The notes beneath the pieces were generated by a model. That model saw only the letters and a list, made by a program, of their open reading frames with translations. It did not search any database and was not told where the DNA came from. Below are positions 8,941 through 16,955 of a stretch of 64,000 bases of DNA, one piece after another (the stretch's first letter is position 1; the number at the start of each line of letters is the position of its first letter). The DNA comes from Pseudomonas sp. S30. Its GTDB lineage: Bacteria > Pseudomonadota > Gammaproteobacteria > Pseudomonadales > Pseudomonadaceae. Location of the stretch: contig NZ_JACVTO010000001.1 in assembly GCF_016518545.1 (NCBI RefSeq), forward strand, positions 124,001-188,000, written 5' to 3'. The position numbers and the translations under genes were made by a program.

Positions 8941-9861
8941 ATGACCCTGCATATCCACACCCCTCTGCTCGAATCGCGCGCCCTGTCACTGGCCGCCGGA
9001 TGCACCGTATGGCTCAAGCTCGAGGCGCTGCAGCCATCAGGCTCGTTCAAGCTGCGCGGCATCGGGCATGCCTGCGAAGTCTATCGCGCCCGTGGCGCGC
9101 AGCGCTTTGTCTCGTCCTCGGGGGGCAATGCGGGCCTGGCCGTGGCCTACGCCGGACGCGCACTCGGCGTGCCGGTCACGGTGGTGGTGCCCGAGACCAC
9201 CAGCGCGCGGGCCGTCGAACTCTTGAAGCAGGAGCACGCTGCGGTCGTGGTGGTCGGCAGTTCCTGGCAAGAGGCCAACCAGTACGCCCAAGGCCTGCTG
9301 CGCGAGGGCGACGCGTTCATTCACCCGTTCGACGACCCATTGTTGTGGACCGGTCATGCGAGCATGATCGACGAAGTCGCGCGCGCTGGCGTGAAGCCCG
9401 ATGCGGTGGTGCTCTCGGTCGGTGGCGGCGGACTGCTCAGTGGCGTGGTGGAAGGTCTGCAGCGCAACGGCTGGCAAGACGTGCCGGTGTTGGCAGTGGA
9501 AACCGAGGGCGCTGCGTCGCTGCACGCTGCCATGGCGGCGGGCCAGCCGGTGGAACTCGACGCCATCGCCTCGGTGGCTTCTTCGCTGGGCGCCAAGCGC
9601 GTCGCCGACCAGGCGTTGGCCTGCACCCAGGCACATCCGGTGATCGCCGAGCGGGTCAGCGACCGTCAAGCCCTGCAGGCGTGCGAAGACTTCCTGCGTG
9701 ACCAGCGCATTCTGGTGGAACCCGCTTGCGGGGCCGCCCTGGCGTTGGCATACGCTCCGCAACGCCTGGCAGGCTATCGAAATATTCTGGTGATCGTCTG
9801 TGGTGGTGCGACTGCGACCCTGGAACAGATTCGCACCTGGCTGCGCGACGCCACCCGATAA
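8941..9861 (+). CDS. PLP-dependent serine/threonine dehydratase-like enzyme
   Basis: 306 residues of the fold-type II PLP family. The Schiff-base Lys37 is in the PSGSFKLRG motif, the SSSGGNAG substrate loop is near residue 60, and the glycine-rich phosphate-binding loop SVGGGGLLSG is near 160. It resembles L-serine/threonine ammonia-lyases without a regulatory ACT domain. It begins 14 bases after the DauR-like gene with CGGAG upstream of the ATG, so it is almost certainly co-transcribed. Reaction: deamination of a hydroxy amino acid to a 2-oxo acid. Diaminopropionate or other beta-substituted amino acids are alternative substrates. Confidence 0.8.
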   Translation: MTLHIHTPLLESRALSLAAGCTVWLKLEALQPSGSFKLRGIGHACEVYRARGAQRFVSSSGGNAGLAVAYAGRALGVPVTVVVPETTSARAVELLKQEHAAVVVVGSSWQEANQYAQGLLREGDAFIHPFDDPLLWTGHASMIDEVARAGVKPDAVVLSVGGGGLLSGVVEGLQRNGWQDVPVLAVETEGAASLHAAMAAGQPVELDAIASVASSLGAKRVADQALACTQAHPVIAERVSDRQALQACEDFLRDQRILVEPACGAALALAYAPQRLAGYRNILVIVCGGATATLEQIRTWLRDATR

Positions 9862-9884
9862 CTTCACGAAACCTGCATCCAACC

Positions 9885-9912
9885 GGCAAAAAAAACCGCG
9901 CCAGGCGCGGTT
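9885..9912 (-). terminator. Terminator for the PepSY gene
   Basis: AACCGCG/CGCGGTT stem preceded on the plus strand by eight A, which is a T-run in the minus-strand transcript. It ends the PepSY transcript and lies in the convergent gap with the dehydratase. Confidence 0.85.
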
Positions 9913-9942
9913 CAAGGGAGGGATAGGATTTGACGGGCTGGA

Positions 9943-10215
9943 TCAGTGATCCATCTCGTCCTTGGTGATCTTGCCGCTGTGGGGATCGACGTGGAACTCG
10001 TACTTCATGCCATCGGCCTTGAGCCCCTCGCCTTCCCAATGACCGTCATCGGCCTCGATCTTGGTGATCTGGGTATAACCCGCAGCCTTGAGCGAGGCCT
10101 GAGCCTGTTCCTTGGTCACGGTCCAGTCGGCGCCAGGCTGGTCGGCCCAGGCGGTCGAGGTGCCCAGAGCGCCGACCAGTGCTAGGCCAGCGAACAGTCG
10201 AGTCATGTTTTTCAT
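9943..10215 (-). CDS. PepSY domain-containing secreted protein
   Basis: 90 residues from the ATG at 10215 (GGAAGG five bases upstream is better than for the ATG at 10233). A signal peptide ends at AWADQ. The mature part is one PepSY module: TVTKEQAQASLKAAGYTQI, then the GHWEGEGLKADG turn and EFHVDPHSGKI. PepSY proteins bind or inhibit periplasmic peptidases or act as small periplasmic sensors. The partner is unknown. The DUF2945 gene lies upstream on the same strand after 56 bases. Confidence 0.8.
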   Translation of the reverse strand: MKNMTRLFAGLALVGALGTSTAWADQPGADWTVTKEQAQASLKAAGYTQITKIEADDGHWEGEGLKADGMKYEFHVDPHSGKITKDEMDH

Positions 10216-10271
10216 GAGAGCCTTCCTTTCCATCGGGTATGAAACTTGGAGTGACAGGCCATCGCTGCGGT

Positions 10272-10481
10272 TCAGTCTTTGTGCAGCGCATCCTCTTTGT
10301 GCATCGCCAGATGCCCGGTCTTGTCGCTCTTGACTTCGTACTGGGGCTCGTCCTTGGAGCAGTGACGCTGGCGGCCCATGAATTCGACGTCACGGGTGTG
10401 CGCCTTGACCACCGTGCCATGGATGACGCCGGCCTCGGAATTCCAGTGCACCTTGTCGCCTTGCTTGTAGCGGTTGCTCAT
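10272..10481 (-). CDS. DUF2945 (HVA1/Tudor-like) small protein
   Basis: 69 residues, cytoplasmic, starting MSNRYKQGDKVHWNSEAG and containing GTVVKAHTRDVEFMG and YEVKSDKTGHLAMHKE. This is the DUF2945 / hypervirulence-associated Tudor-like SH3 fold. The ATG at 10481 has GGAGCG upstream; the ATG at 10505 lacks one. Members are small basic proteins of unknown function. It precedes the PepSY gene, possibly in the same transcript. Confidence 0.8.
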   Translation of the reverse strand: MSNRYKQGDKVHWNSEAGVIHGTVVKAHTRDVEFMGRQRHCSKDEPQYEVKSDKTGHLAMHKEDALHKD

Positions 10482-10697
10482 CGTTCGCTCCACCGGTGCA
10501 TGCACCTGTTTGATTCAGATAGTCACAATCTTCTGTTCAACTGAGTGGACGCCGCGACTAATGATTCAATCCAGATTGTATGCACGCCCACGGATGGCTC
10601 GACGCGAAGGAAATGCATGCCCTGCCCTTTCGATCCAGGGCGCGGGCAGGCACAATGCGTGTCCTTTTTTTGGCCGGCCTGGCCGGGGGCCTTTGAA

Positions 10698-11795
10698 ATG
10701 ATCAAGACGCCGTACTACCTCATCGACAAAACCAAGCTGCTGAGCAACCTGGAGAAGATCGCCTATGTGCGCGAGCACTCTGGCGCCAAGGCATTGCTCG
10801 CCCTCAAGTGCTTCGCCACCTGGTCGGTGTTCGACCTGATGGAACAGTACATGGACGGCACCACGTCCTCCTCGCTCTACGAACTCAAGCTCGGCCGGCA
10901 GAAGTTCGCCGGCGAGACCCATGCCTACAGCGTGGCCTGGGCCGACGATGAAATCGAGGAGATGCTGGAGAACTGCGACAAGATCATCTTCAACTCCATC
11001 GGCCAGCTCGAGCGATTCGCCAAGCGCTCCGATGGCAAGACCCGCGGGCTGCGGGTCAACCCTCAGGTGAGCAGTTCCGACTACCTGCTGGCCGACCCGG
11101 CGCGTCCGTTCAGCCGCCTGGGCGAGTGGGATCCGCAGAAGATCGAACAGGTGATCGGCTCGATCTCCGGCTTCATGTTCCACAACAACTGCGAGAACGG
11201 TGATTTCAGCCTGTTCGACCAGATGCTGTCGCACATCGAGGAGCGCTTCGGCCATCTGCTGCACAAGGTGCAATGGGTGAGCCTGGGCGGTGGCATTCAC
11301 TTCACCGGTGAAGGCTATGCACTGGACGCCTTCTGCGCACGCCTGAAAGCGTTTTCCGAGCGCTATGGCGTGCAGGTGTACCTGGAACCAGGCGAGGCGG
11401 CGATCACCAACAGCGCGTCGCTGGAAGTCACCGTGCTCGACACCCTTTACAACGGCAAGCACCTGGCGGTGGTCGACAGCTCGATCGAGGCGCACATGCT
11501 CGACCTGCTGATCTATCGCCTCGATGCCAAGATGGCACCCAGCCAGGGCGAGCACACCTACATGGTCTGTGGCAAATCGTGCCTGGCCGGTGACATCTTC
11601 GGCGAGTACCGCTTCGACCGCCCACTGGCCATCGGTGATCGCCTGTCGTTCGTCGACGCCGCGGGCTACACCATGGTCAAGAAGAACTGGTTCAACGGCC
11701 TGAAGATGCCGGCCATCGTCGTCAGGCAACTCGACGGCAGCGTCGAGGTCCAGCGCGAGTTCGGGTTCGAAGACTACGTTTCCAGCCTGTCGTGA
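10698..11795 (+). CDS. nspC: Carboxynorspermidine decarboxylase
   Basis: 365 residues of the fold-type III PLP decarboxylase family (alanine racemase-like). The PLP Lys is in LLALKCFATW near residue 34, and the C-terminal domain carries the catalytic VCGKSCLAGDIFGEY. NspC decarboxylates carboxynorspermidine or carboxyspermidine to norspermidine or spermidine. The dehydrogenase gene that makes its substrate follows after 34 bases. Together they form the alternative polyamine pathway that does not need S-adenosylmethionine decarboxylase. The ATG at 10698 gives the expected N-terminus MIKTPYYLID. Confidence 0.9.
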   Translation: MIKTPYYLIDKTKLLSNLEKIAYVREHSGAKALLALKCFATWSVFDLMEQYMDGTTSSSLYELKLGRQKFAGETHAYSVAWADDEIEEMLENCDKIIFNSIGQLERFAKRSDGKTRGLRVNPQVSSSDYLLADPARPFSRLGEWDPQKIEQVIGSISGFMFHNNCENGDFSLFDQMLSHIEERFGHLLHKVQWVSLGGGIHFTGEGYALDAFCARLKAFSERYGVQVYLEPGEAAITNSASLEVTVLDTLYNGKHLAVVDSSIEAHMLDLLIYRLDAKMAPSQGEHTYMVCGKSCLAGDIFGEYRFDRPLAIGDRLSFVDAAGYTMVKKNWFNGLKMPAIVVRQLDGSVEVQREFGFEDYVSSLS

Positions 11796-11811
11796 AGACA
11801 GGCGTTTTCAG

Positions 11812-11818
11812 TAAGGAG
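11812..11818 (+). promoter_or_regulatory. Ribosome-binding site for a TTG start
   Basis: TAAGGAG lies eleven bases before the TTG at 11830. There is no ATG or GTG nearby that would give the conserved Rossmann N-terminus, so this site decides the start of the dehydrogenase. Confidence 0.6.
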
Positions 11819-11829
11819 CAACGGGTAAA

Positions 11830-13074
11830 TTGAAGAAGAACGTTCTTATCATTGGTGCAGGAGGTGTCGCCAAGGTGGTGGCCCACAAGTGCGCACAGCA
11901 TAACGACGAACTCGGTCGTATCGCCATTGCGTCACGGAACATCTCCAAATGCCAGGCCATCATCGACAGCGTCAAGGCCAAGGGTAGCCTGAAGGTACCC
12001 GCCGACATCCAGGCCTTCTCGCTCAATGCCCTCGATGTCGAGGCGACCAAGGCGCTGATTCGCGAAACCGAATCGCAGATCGTGATCAACGTCGGCTCCG
12101 CCTTCCTCAACATGTCGGTGCTGCGTGCCTGCATCGACACCGGTGTCGCCTATCTGGACACCGCGATTCACGAAGAACCGGGCAAGATCTGCGAAACCCC
12201 GCCCTGGTATGGCAACTACGAGTGGAAACACCTCGAAGAATGCCAGCAGAAGAACATTACCGCCATTCTCGGCGTCGGCTTCGACCCGGGTGTGGTGAAC
12301 AGCTACGCCAAGCTCGCGCAGCAGCAGTACTTCGACCGCATCGAGTCGATCGACATCCTCGATGTCAACGCCGGCTCCCATGGCAAATACTTCGCCACCA
12401 ACTTCGATCCGGAAATCAACTTCCGTGAGTTCACAGGTCAAGTGTGGAGCTGGCAGAACAACGAGTGGACCAGCAATACCATGTTCGAGGTCAAGCGCAC
12501 TGACGAGCTGCCCGTGGTCGGCTCGCAGAACCTGTACCTGACCGGTCATGATGAAGTGCACTCGATTTCGAAGAACCTGGACGTGCCGAACGTGCGCTTC
12601 TGGATGAGCTTCGGCGAGCATTACATCAACGTGTTCACCGTACTGAAGAACCTCGGGCTGCTCTCCGAGCAGCCGGTCAGGACCGCCGAAGGCCTGGACG
12701 TGGTGCCGCTCAAGGTGGTCAAGGCCGTGCTCCCCGATCCTGCCTCACTGGCACCGGGCTATACCGGCAAGACCTGCATCGGCGACCTGGTCAAAGGCAC
12801 CAAGGATGGTCAACCCCGCGAGGTGTTCATCTACAACGTCGCCGACCACGAAGAGGCGTATGCCGAGACCGACAGCCAGGGGATCTCCTACACGGCAGGT
12901 GTGCCGCCGGTAGCGGCAGCCTTGCTGGTCGCTCGTGGCGAGTGGGATGCCCAGCGCATGGTCAACGTCGAGGAACTGCCGGCCGAGCCTTTCCTCAAGG
13001 CGCTGGACGTCATGGGGCTGCCGACGCGCGTCAAGGACGAGCATGGCGATCGCCCGTGGGATGCCGACGTCTGA
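11830..13074 (+). CDS. Carboxynorspermidine dehydrogenase (saccharopine dehydrogenase family)
   Basis: 414 residues. The N-terminal Rossmann motif is VLIIGAGGVAKVVAHKC; a saccharopine-dehydrogenase C-terminal domain follows (ILGVGFDPGVVNSYAKL near residue 150). The enzyme reductively condenses aspartate semialdehyde with a diamine (diaminopropane or putrescine), giving carboxynorspermidine or carboxyspermidine for NspC. The start is TTG, which may keep levels low. It is in an operon with nspC and is followed by a very strong terminator. Confidence 0.85.
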   Translation: MKKNVLIIGAGGVAKVVAHKCAQHNDELGRIAIASRNISKCQAIIDSVKAKGSLKVPADIQAFSLNALDVEATKALIRETESQIVINVGSAFLNMSVLRACIDTGVAYLDTAIHEEPGKICETPPWYGNYEWKHLEECQQKNITAILGVGFDPGVVNSYAKLAQQQYFDRIESIDILDVNAGSHGKYFATNFDPEINFREFTGQVWSWQNNEWTSNTMFEVKRTDELPVVGSQNLYLTGHDEVHSISKNLDVPNVRFWMSFGEHYINVFTVLKNLGLLSEQPVRTAEGLDVVPLKVVKAVLPDPASLAPGYTGKTCIGDLVKGTKDGQPREVFIYNVADHEEAYAETDSQGISYTAGVPPVAAALLVARGEWDAQRMVNVEELPAEPFLKALDVMGLPTRVKDEHGDRPWDADV

Positions 13075-13098
13075 TCGCCCCTTATCGCCCTGAGTGAC

Positions 13099-13148
13099 AA
13101 CGGCCCGCTCGCCGATCCAGTTATCGCTGGATCCGAGCGGGCCGTTTT
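13099..13148 (+). terminator. Long terminator after the polyamine genes
   Basis: AACGGCCCGCTCG pairs with CGAGCGGGCCGTT, extended inward by GATCCAG/CTGGATC around TTATCG with a two-base bulge, and followed by TTTT. About 20 base pairs make this the longest stem in the window. Confidence 0.9.
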
Positions 13149-13210
13149 GCATCCAGACCTGCCACCCTCGCCATTTGTCCGATAGACCCTTGCCAGCAGA
13201 CCTTTCAACC

Positions 13211-13234
13211 AATACTGTATGAAAAACCAGTATT
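13211..13234. promoter_or_regulatory. LexA (SOS) box
   Basis: AATACTG-N10-CAGTATT is a perfect seven-base inverted repeat. The core reads CTGT-ATGAAAAA-CCAG, one base from the gamma-proteobacterial consensus CTGT-N8-ACAG with the usual AT-rich spacer. It sits 14 bases ahead of the radical SAM gene's ATG at 13248, so LexA should occlude transcription or the early leader of the repair pair. Confidence 0.8.
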
Positions 13235-13247
13235 GCGAGAACTCCGC

Positions 13248-14468
13248 ATGCAACTCATCGCCAAGCTCGGCATTCTTGCCGACGCCGCCAAGTACGATGC
13301 TTCCTGCGCCAGCAGCGGCGCCCCCAAGCGCAGCTCACGCGGACGTGAAGGGCTGGGCGCGACCGATGGCATGGGTATCTGCCATAGCTATACGCCTGAC
13401 GGGCGCTGCGTTTCGCTGCTGAAGATCCTCCTGACCAATTTCTGCCTGTACGACTGCCAGTACTGCGTCAATCGCCGCTCCAGCAATGTACCTCGCGCGC
13501 GTTTCAATCCCGAGGAAGTGGTGCGGCTGACCCTGGATTTCTACCGGCGCAACTGCATCAGCGGCCTGTTCCTGAGCTCGGGCATCATCCGCTCGGCGGA
13601 CTACACCATGGAGCAGCTGAACCAGGTGGCGCGCCTGTTGCGGGAAGAGCACGGGTTTCGCGGCTACATCCACCTCAAGACCATTCCCGATGCCGATCCT
13701 TTGTTGATCGAAGAAGCCGGTCGCCTGGCCGACCGGCTGAGCGTCAATGTCGAACTGCCTACCGATGCCAGCCTCAAACGTCTGGCGCCGGAGAAGCATG
13801 CCCATACCATTCGCCAGGCCATGGGCATCATCCATCAGGGACAGCAGGCGGTAGCCGGTGAGGCGCGCGCTCCCCGCTTCGCCCCGGCCGGTCAGAGCAC
13901 CCAGGTGATCGTGGGTGCCGACACCACCGACGATCGCACTTTGCTGCGCAACGCCGAATCCCTCTATCAGGGCTATGGGCTGAAGCGCGTCTACTATTCG
14001 GCATTCAGCCCGATCCCGGACAGCCCCAACAGCGTGCCTCTCGCTGCTCCGCCCCTGCTGCGCGAGCACCGCCTGTATCAGGCCGACTTCCTCATGCGTG
14101 GGTATGGCTACAAGGCCGGCGAGCTTATCGGCCAGGCCGGCAACCTGGCACTGGACATCGATCCGAAGCTGGCCTGGGCGCTGGCCAATCGCGATGTGTT
14201 CCCGCTGGATGTGAACCGCGCCGAGCCGGCGCTGCTGGCCCGCATTCCCGGCATCGGCTTGCGCAGCGTCCAGCGGCTGGTAGCGCTGCGCCGCGAACGG
14301 CGCATTCGCTATGACGACTTGATCCAGTTGCGCTGCGTGCTGGACAAGGCGCGGCCGTTCATCGTGACCAGCGACTATCGTCCTTCCCAGGGCGAGCTGC
14401 GCAGCGGATTGCTGCGCCAGCGCCTGCGCGAACCTCAGACGCCGGTGCAGATGGGCTTGTGGGCATGA
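13248..14468 (+). CDS. Putative DNA modification/repair radical SAM protein
   Basis: 406 residues from the ATG at 13248 (MQLIAKLGILADAAKYD); a TTG at 13233 overlaps the LexA box and is less likely. The radical SAM cluster motif is CLYDCQYC (CxxxCxxC) near residue 66. A C-terminal helix-hairpin-helix (LLARIPGIGLRSVQRLVALR, near 330) suggests non-specific DNA binding. This matches the TIGR03916 family, which is always paired with the next gene. The reaction is unknown; repair of a DNA base lesion by radical chemistry is the family hypothesis. It overlaps the partner gene by ATGA. Confidence 0.85.
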   Translation: MQLIAKLGILADAAKYDASCASSGAPKRSSRGREGLGATDGMGICHSYTPDGRCVSLLKILLTNFCLYDCQYCVNRRSSNVPRARFNPEEVVRLTLDFYRRNCISGLFLSSGIIRSADYTMEQLNQVARLLREEHGFRGYIHLKTIPDADPLLIEEAGRLADRLSVNVELPTDASLKRLAPEKHAHTIRQAMGIIHQGQQAVAGEARAPRFAPAGQSTQVIVGADTTDDRTLLRNAESLYQGYGLKRVYYSAFSPIPDSPNSVPLAAPPLLREHRLYQADFLMRGYGYKAGELIGQAGNLALDIDPKLAWALANRDVFPLDVNRAEPALLARIPGIGLRSVQRLVALRRERRIRYDDLIQLRCVLDKARPFIVTSDYRPSQGELRSGLLRQRLREPQTPVQMGLWA

Positions 14469-15301
14469 TCGCGCTGTCGTGCGACAACCTGTTCAGCACC
14501 TGGCGCGTGCAGGCTCGAACACTGCTGGGCCACGGTATCGACCCCAGCGAAGTGACCTGGGCCGAAGGCCCGATGGACGACCTGCTCGCCGTACCCACCC
14601 CCCTGCCCTCTGGGCCCGGCCCCTTCCAGGCCCGGGTGCCCGCTGAACTGCTGGCTCAGCTCGAACAGGCCGCCCGCTATCGTGGAGAACAGCGCTGGAG
14701 CCTGCTCTATGAGGTGCTCTGGCGCGTGGCCCACGGCGACCGTACGGCAATGCTGGCCGGCGACAGGCTGGGCAGCGAACTGCATCGCAGGATCAAACAG
14801 GTTCGACGCGAAGCCCACCACCTGCATGCCTTCCTGCGCTTCGTACCGCTTCCAGGTCCCATCGCCCGGAGGTTGGAACTGGACCTGGTGGCTTTCCACG
14901 AGCCTGCCCACGATATTCTGGAAAGTGCCAGCAGCCATTTCGCCGACCGTTTGGGTAAGCAGCGGTGGTTGATCGCCACCTCCGAAGACGGGATCCGTTT
15001 CGATGGCGCGCGCCTGGATTATCGAAGAACTTGCCCGCCCGAGTGGATGGCCTGGGCTCGCCAGGCAGATGACCCCGGTGCCGAGATGTGGCGCACGTAT
15101 TATCGCTCGATCTTCAATCCGGCACGTTTGAATCCTGAGGTGCTGCGACAGCACATGCCAGGGCGATTCTGGCGGCACTTGCCCGAGGGCATGCTCATTC
15201 CGCAGCTCGAAGGCCTTGCCCGGCAGGGCAAGCAGCGTGACGGACAGGCACTGGAGGTGGGTTTGCAGCGCGGCAAGCGGGTGGGACGCGGGTCCGCCTG
15301 A
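14465..15301 (+). CDS. DUF4130 / TIGR03915 putative DNA repair protein
   Basis: 278 residues. The conserved block includes SLLYEVLWRVAHGD near residue 80, the VRREAHHLHAFLRF segment near 117 and the late EMWRTYYRSIFNPARLNPEVLRQHMPGRFW segment near 215-245. In many bacteria this domain is fused to a C-terminal uracil-DNA-glycosylase-like (UdgX) domain; here the protein ends soon after the DUF4130 part and no such domain is visible. Its ATG overlaps the stop of the radical SAM gene, so the two are translationally coupled and share the SOS box. Confidence 0.8.
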   Translation: MIALSCDNLFSTWRVQARTLLGHGIDPSEVTWAEGPMDDLLAVPTPLPSGPGPFQARVPAELLAQLEQAARYRGEQRWSLLYEVLWRVAHGDRTAMLAGDRLGSELHRRIKQVRREAHHLHAFLRFVPLPGPIARRLELDLVAFHEPAHDILESASSHFADRLGKQRWLIATSEDGIRFDGARLDYRRTCPPEWMAWARQADDPGAEMWRTYYRSIFNPARLNPEVLRQHMPGRFWRHLPEGMLIPQLEGLARQGKQRDGQALEVGLQRGKRVGRGSA

Positions 15302-15309
15302 AGCGGACC
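15291..15309. terminator. Hairpin at the end of the repair operon
   Basis: GGTCCGC/GCGGACC around CTGAA spans the stop codon of the DUF4130 gene and faces a convergent small gene. No T-run is present, so it is a weak or bidirectional terminator candidate. Confidence 0.4.
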
Positions 15310-15316
15310 GCATCGA

Positions 15317-15430
15317 TCAGTGGTGGCCGAGCCAGTAGACCGCCGTGATCACCACGAGCAGCACCAGACTGAGGATAGCCCAGGTGTCTACACTGACTGC
15401 CGGTTTGCGCAACTTGCCAGGGGTCGCCAT
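15317..15430 (-). CDS. 37-residue single-pass membrane protein
   Basis: Read on the minus strand, the frame gives a short basic N-terminus (MATPGKLRKPAVSVDTW), one hydrophobic helix (AILSLVLLVVITAVYW) and an LGHH end. AGAGG lies seven bases before the ATG at 15430. The basic N-terminus and single helix suggest an inner-membrane protein with its N-terminus in the cytoplasm. No function can be assigned. It is between convergent and divergent neighbours and so has its own promoter in 15431-15659. Confidence 0.65.
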   Translation of the reverse strand: MATPGKLRKPAVSVDTWAILSLVLLVVITAVYWLGHH

Positions 15431-15659
15431 TGCATTGCCTCTTGTGTTGATTATGGGAATGCACGTCACCCAAAGCAGTTAAGTTCAGAAATGGCCTTTG
15501 CTCAAGTGTGGCCTTTGCGGTCTGTCGGAACCCGCTCGAAGCGCCATTCAGGCAGAGCGAAAACCCCTGGGGTACGCAGCCGGGGCTGGCGATCGAGGCC
15601 TTTCACCTCGGCTGTTCTCACCGTGGCATCTCCCGGTCGCGAGGTTTTTCAGGCAGCGC

Positions 15660-16739
15660 CTAGTACTCCACCGGCGAGGCCAGGAAGGGATAGCGGTAAT
15701 CGGCACTCTTGCCCTGCGCACTATAGTGTTGAAAGTCGATGCCATAATTGGGCCGTGCCCCCAACGCCAGCCAGCGCTTGGCCCTGGCCGCGTCGATCGT
15801 CTGTAGTACGGGCAGGCGCCGTACGCGTTGACCGTCACGGCCCAGGGGCAGCCCAGAGGCGTCATCGTGCAGCATCACCATGGCCCAGCCTCCCAGGCTG
15901 AAATGCCCGCCCATCAGCACGCTGAGGCGTCCATCGACCCGTGCCTGGAGGGCCTGCGGGGAGCTGTTGACGGCGCTGAACAGCACGTCCTTTCCCGGGA
16001 CGCGGCCTGCAGCCTCGAATGCCTGCATGGCGCCAAACGCCATTTCGTCGTTGGCCGACCACACCAGGCGAATGTTCGGATAGCGCTGGACCAGGATCTG
16101 CGCCTGTTCGAAGGCTCGCTGGCGGCTCCAGCCGCCGGACACCACCTGACGCAGTCGTACTCGGGGAAATTGCACCAGTGCACGACGCATCCCGCGTTCG
16201 CGCAACTGTGAAGCCGGCGTGGTATTGATGCCAGCGAACGCCAGCAACTCCACCGGCTCGTTGGACGCCGGGAGGCTGGCGACCAGGTCATGGAGCATCT
16301 GGTAGCCGGCTTGCTCGTCGTTGGTCATGAGCGTTCCGAGCAGTGGCGCGTAAGCCTCGGGGTGCGCCCGCACCGCGTCGGCCTGGCTTCGCGTCAGGCC
16401 ATTGTTGACCAGGAGCAGCTTGATGCCACTGTCACGCGCCAGGCGCATCATCTCCGGCGCGGCGTATTGTTCGTTGACCAGCACCAGGTAATCCGGCTTG
16501 TGGGCGTCCTGGAGCACGGTGCGCAACTGCGCCAGCTGCCGCTGGGCCTGGCGTTCGCCATAGAGAACGTGCAGTTGCATGCCCAGATCGTCGGCAGCAG
16601 CCTGCATGAAGCGTGTGTAGCTGACCCAGAATGTTTCGTCCGACAGGCCAGGGTTGAGGAACACGACGGAGGCGGCACGGGCGGAACTGAACCACGACAG
16701 CCCGAGGATCAGGCCGAAACACAGCGCTCTTGAGAGCAT
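15660..16739 (-). CDS. Sugar-type ABC transporter periplasmic binding protein
   Basis: 359 residues with a signal peptide (ends SSARAAS) and the type I periplasmic-binding fold of LacI/ribose-binding relatives. Seen are VVFLNPGLSDETFW at the mature start, YLVLVNEQYAAPEMMRLARDSGIKLLLVNN near 85-110, and WSANDEMAFGAMQAFEAAG near 228. No permease or ATPase gene is adjacent. It may instead present a ligand to a membrane sensor, as LuxP-type orphan binding proteins do. The ligand is unknown. Confidence 0.75.
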   Translation of the reverse strand: MLSRALCFGLILGLSWFSSARAASVVFLNPGLSDETFWVSYTRFMQAAADDLGMQLHVLYGERQAQRQLAQLRTVLQDAHKPDYLVLVNEQYAAPEMMRLARDSGIKLLLVNNGLTRSQADAVRAHPEAYAPLLGTLMTNDEQAGYQMLHDLVASLPASNEPVELLAFAGINTTPASQLRERGMRRALVQFPRVRLRQVVSGGWSRQRAFEQAQILVQRYPNIRLVWSANDEMAFGAMQAFEAAGRVPGKDVLFSAVNSSPQALQARVDGRLSVLMGGHFSLGGWAMVMLHDDASGLPLGRDGQRVRRLPVLQTIDAARAKRWLALGARPNYGIDFQHYSAQGKSADYRYPFLASPVEY

Positions 16740-16824
16740 TCGGAAAATCCCTACACATTAAAGGGAAGTAGTATACGGGTCCTGGGGCGACAAGCAGGTG
16801 AATAGCAGCCAGTCTCACTTAGTC

Positions 16825-16862
16825 CATATGGTTCTTTTCATATGCAAAAACATCACTTTTGC
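16825..16862. promoter_or_regulatory. Repeat-rich cysI upstream region
   Basis: Two CATATG copies (16825-16830 and 16839-16844) eight bases apart are followed by GCAAAA-N7-TTTTGC (16844-16862), a perfect inverted repeat. They lie about 100 bases before cysI. A CysB or other sulfur-responsive site is a reasonable guess but is not demonstrated. Confidence 0.4.
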
Positions 16863-16955
16863 GTCTAAACCCTGTCTGCTATCGTTCCCCGGCTCCGATC
16901 CGGAGTGCGCGGCCGTGCGCGCGATTAGCTGCATGCAGCCTGAGACAGGACTTTT

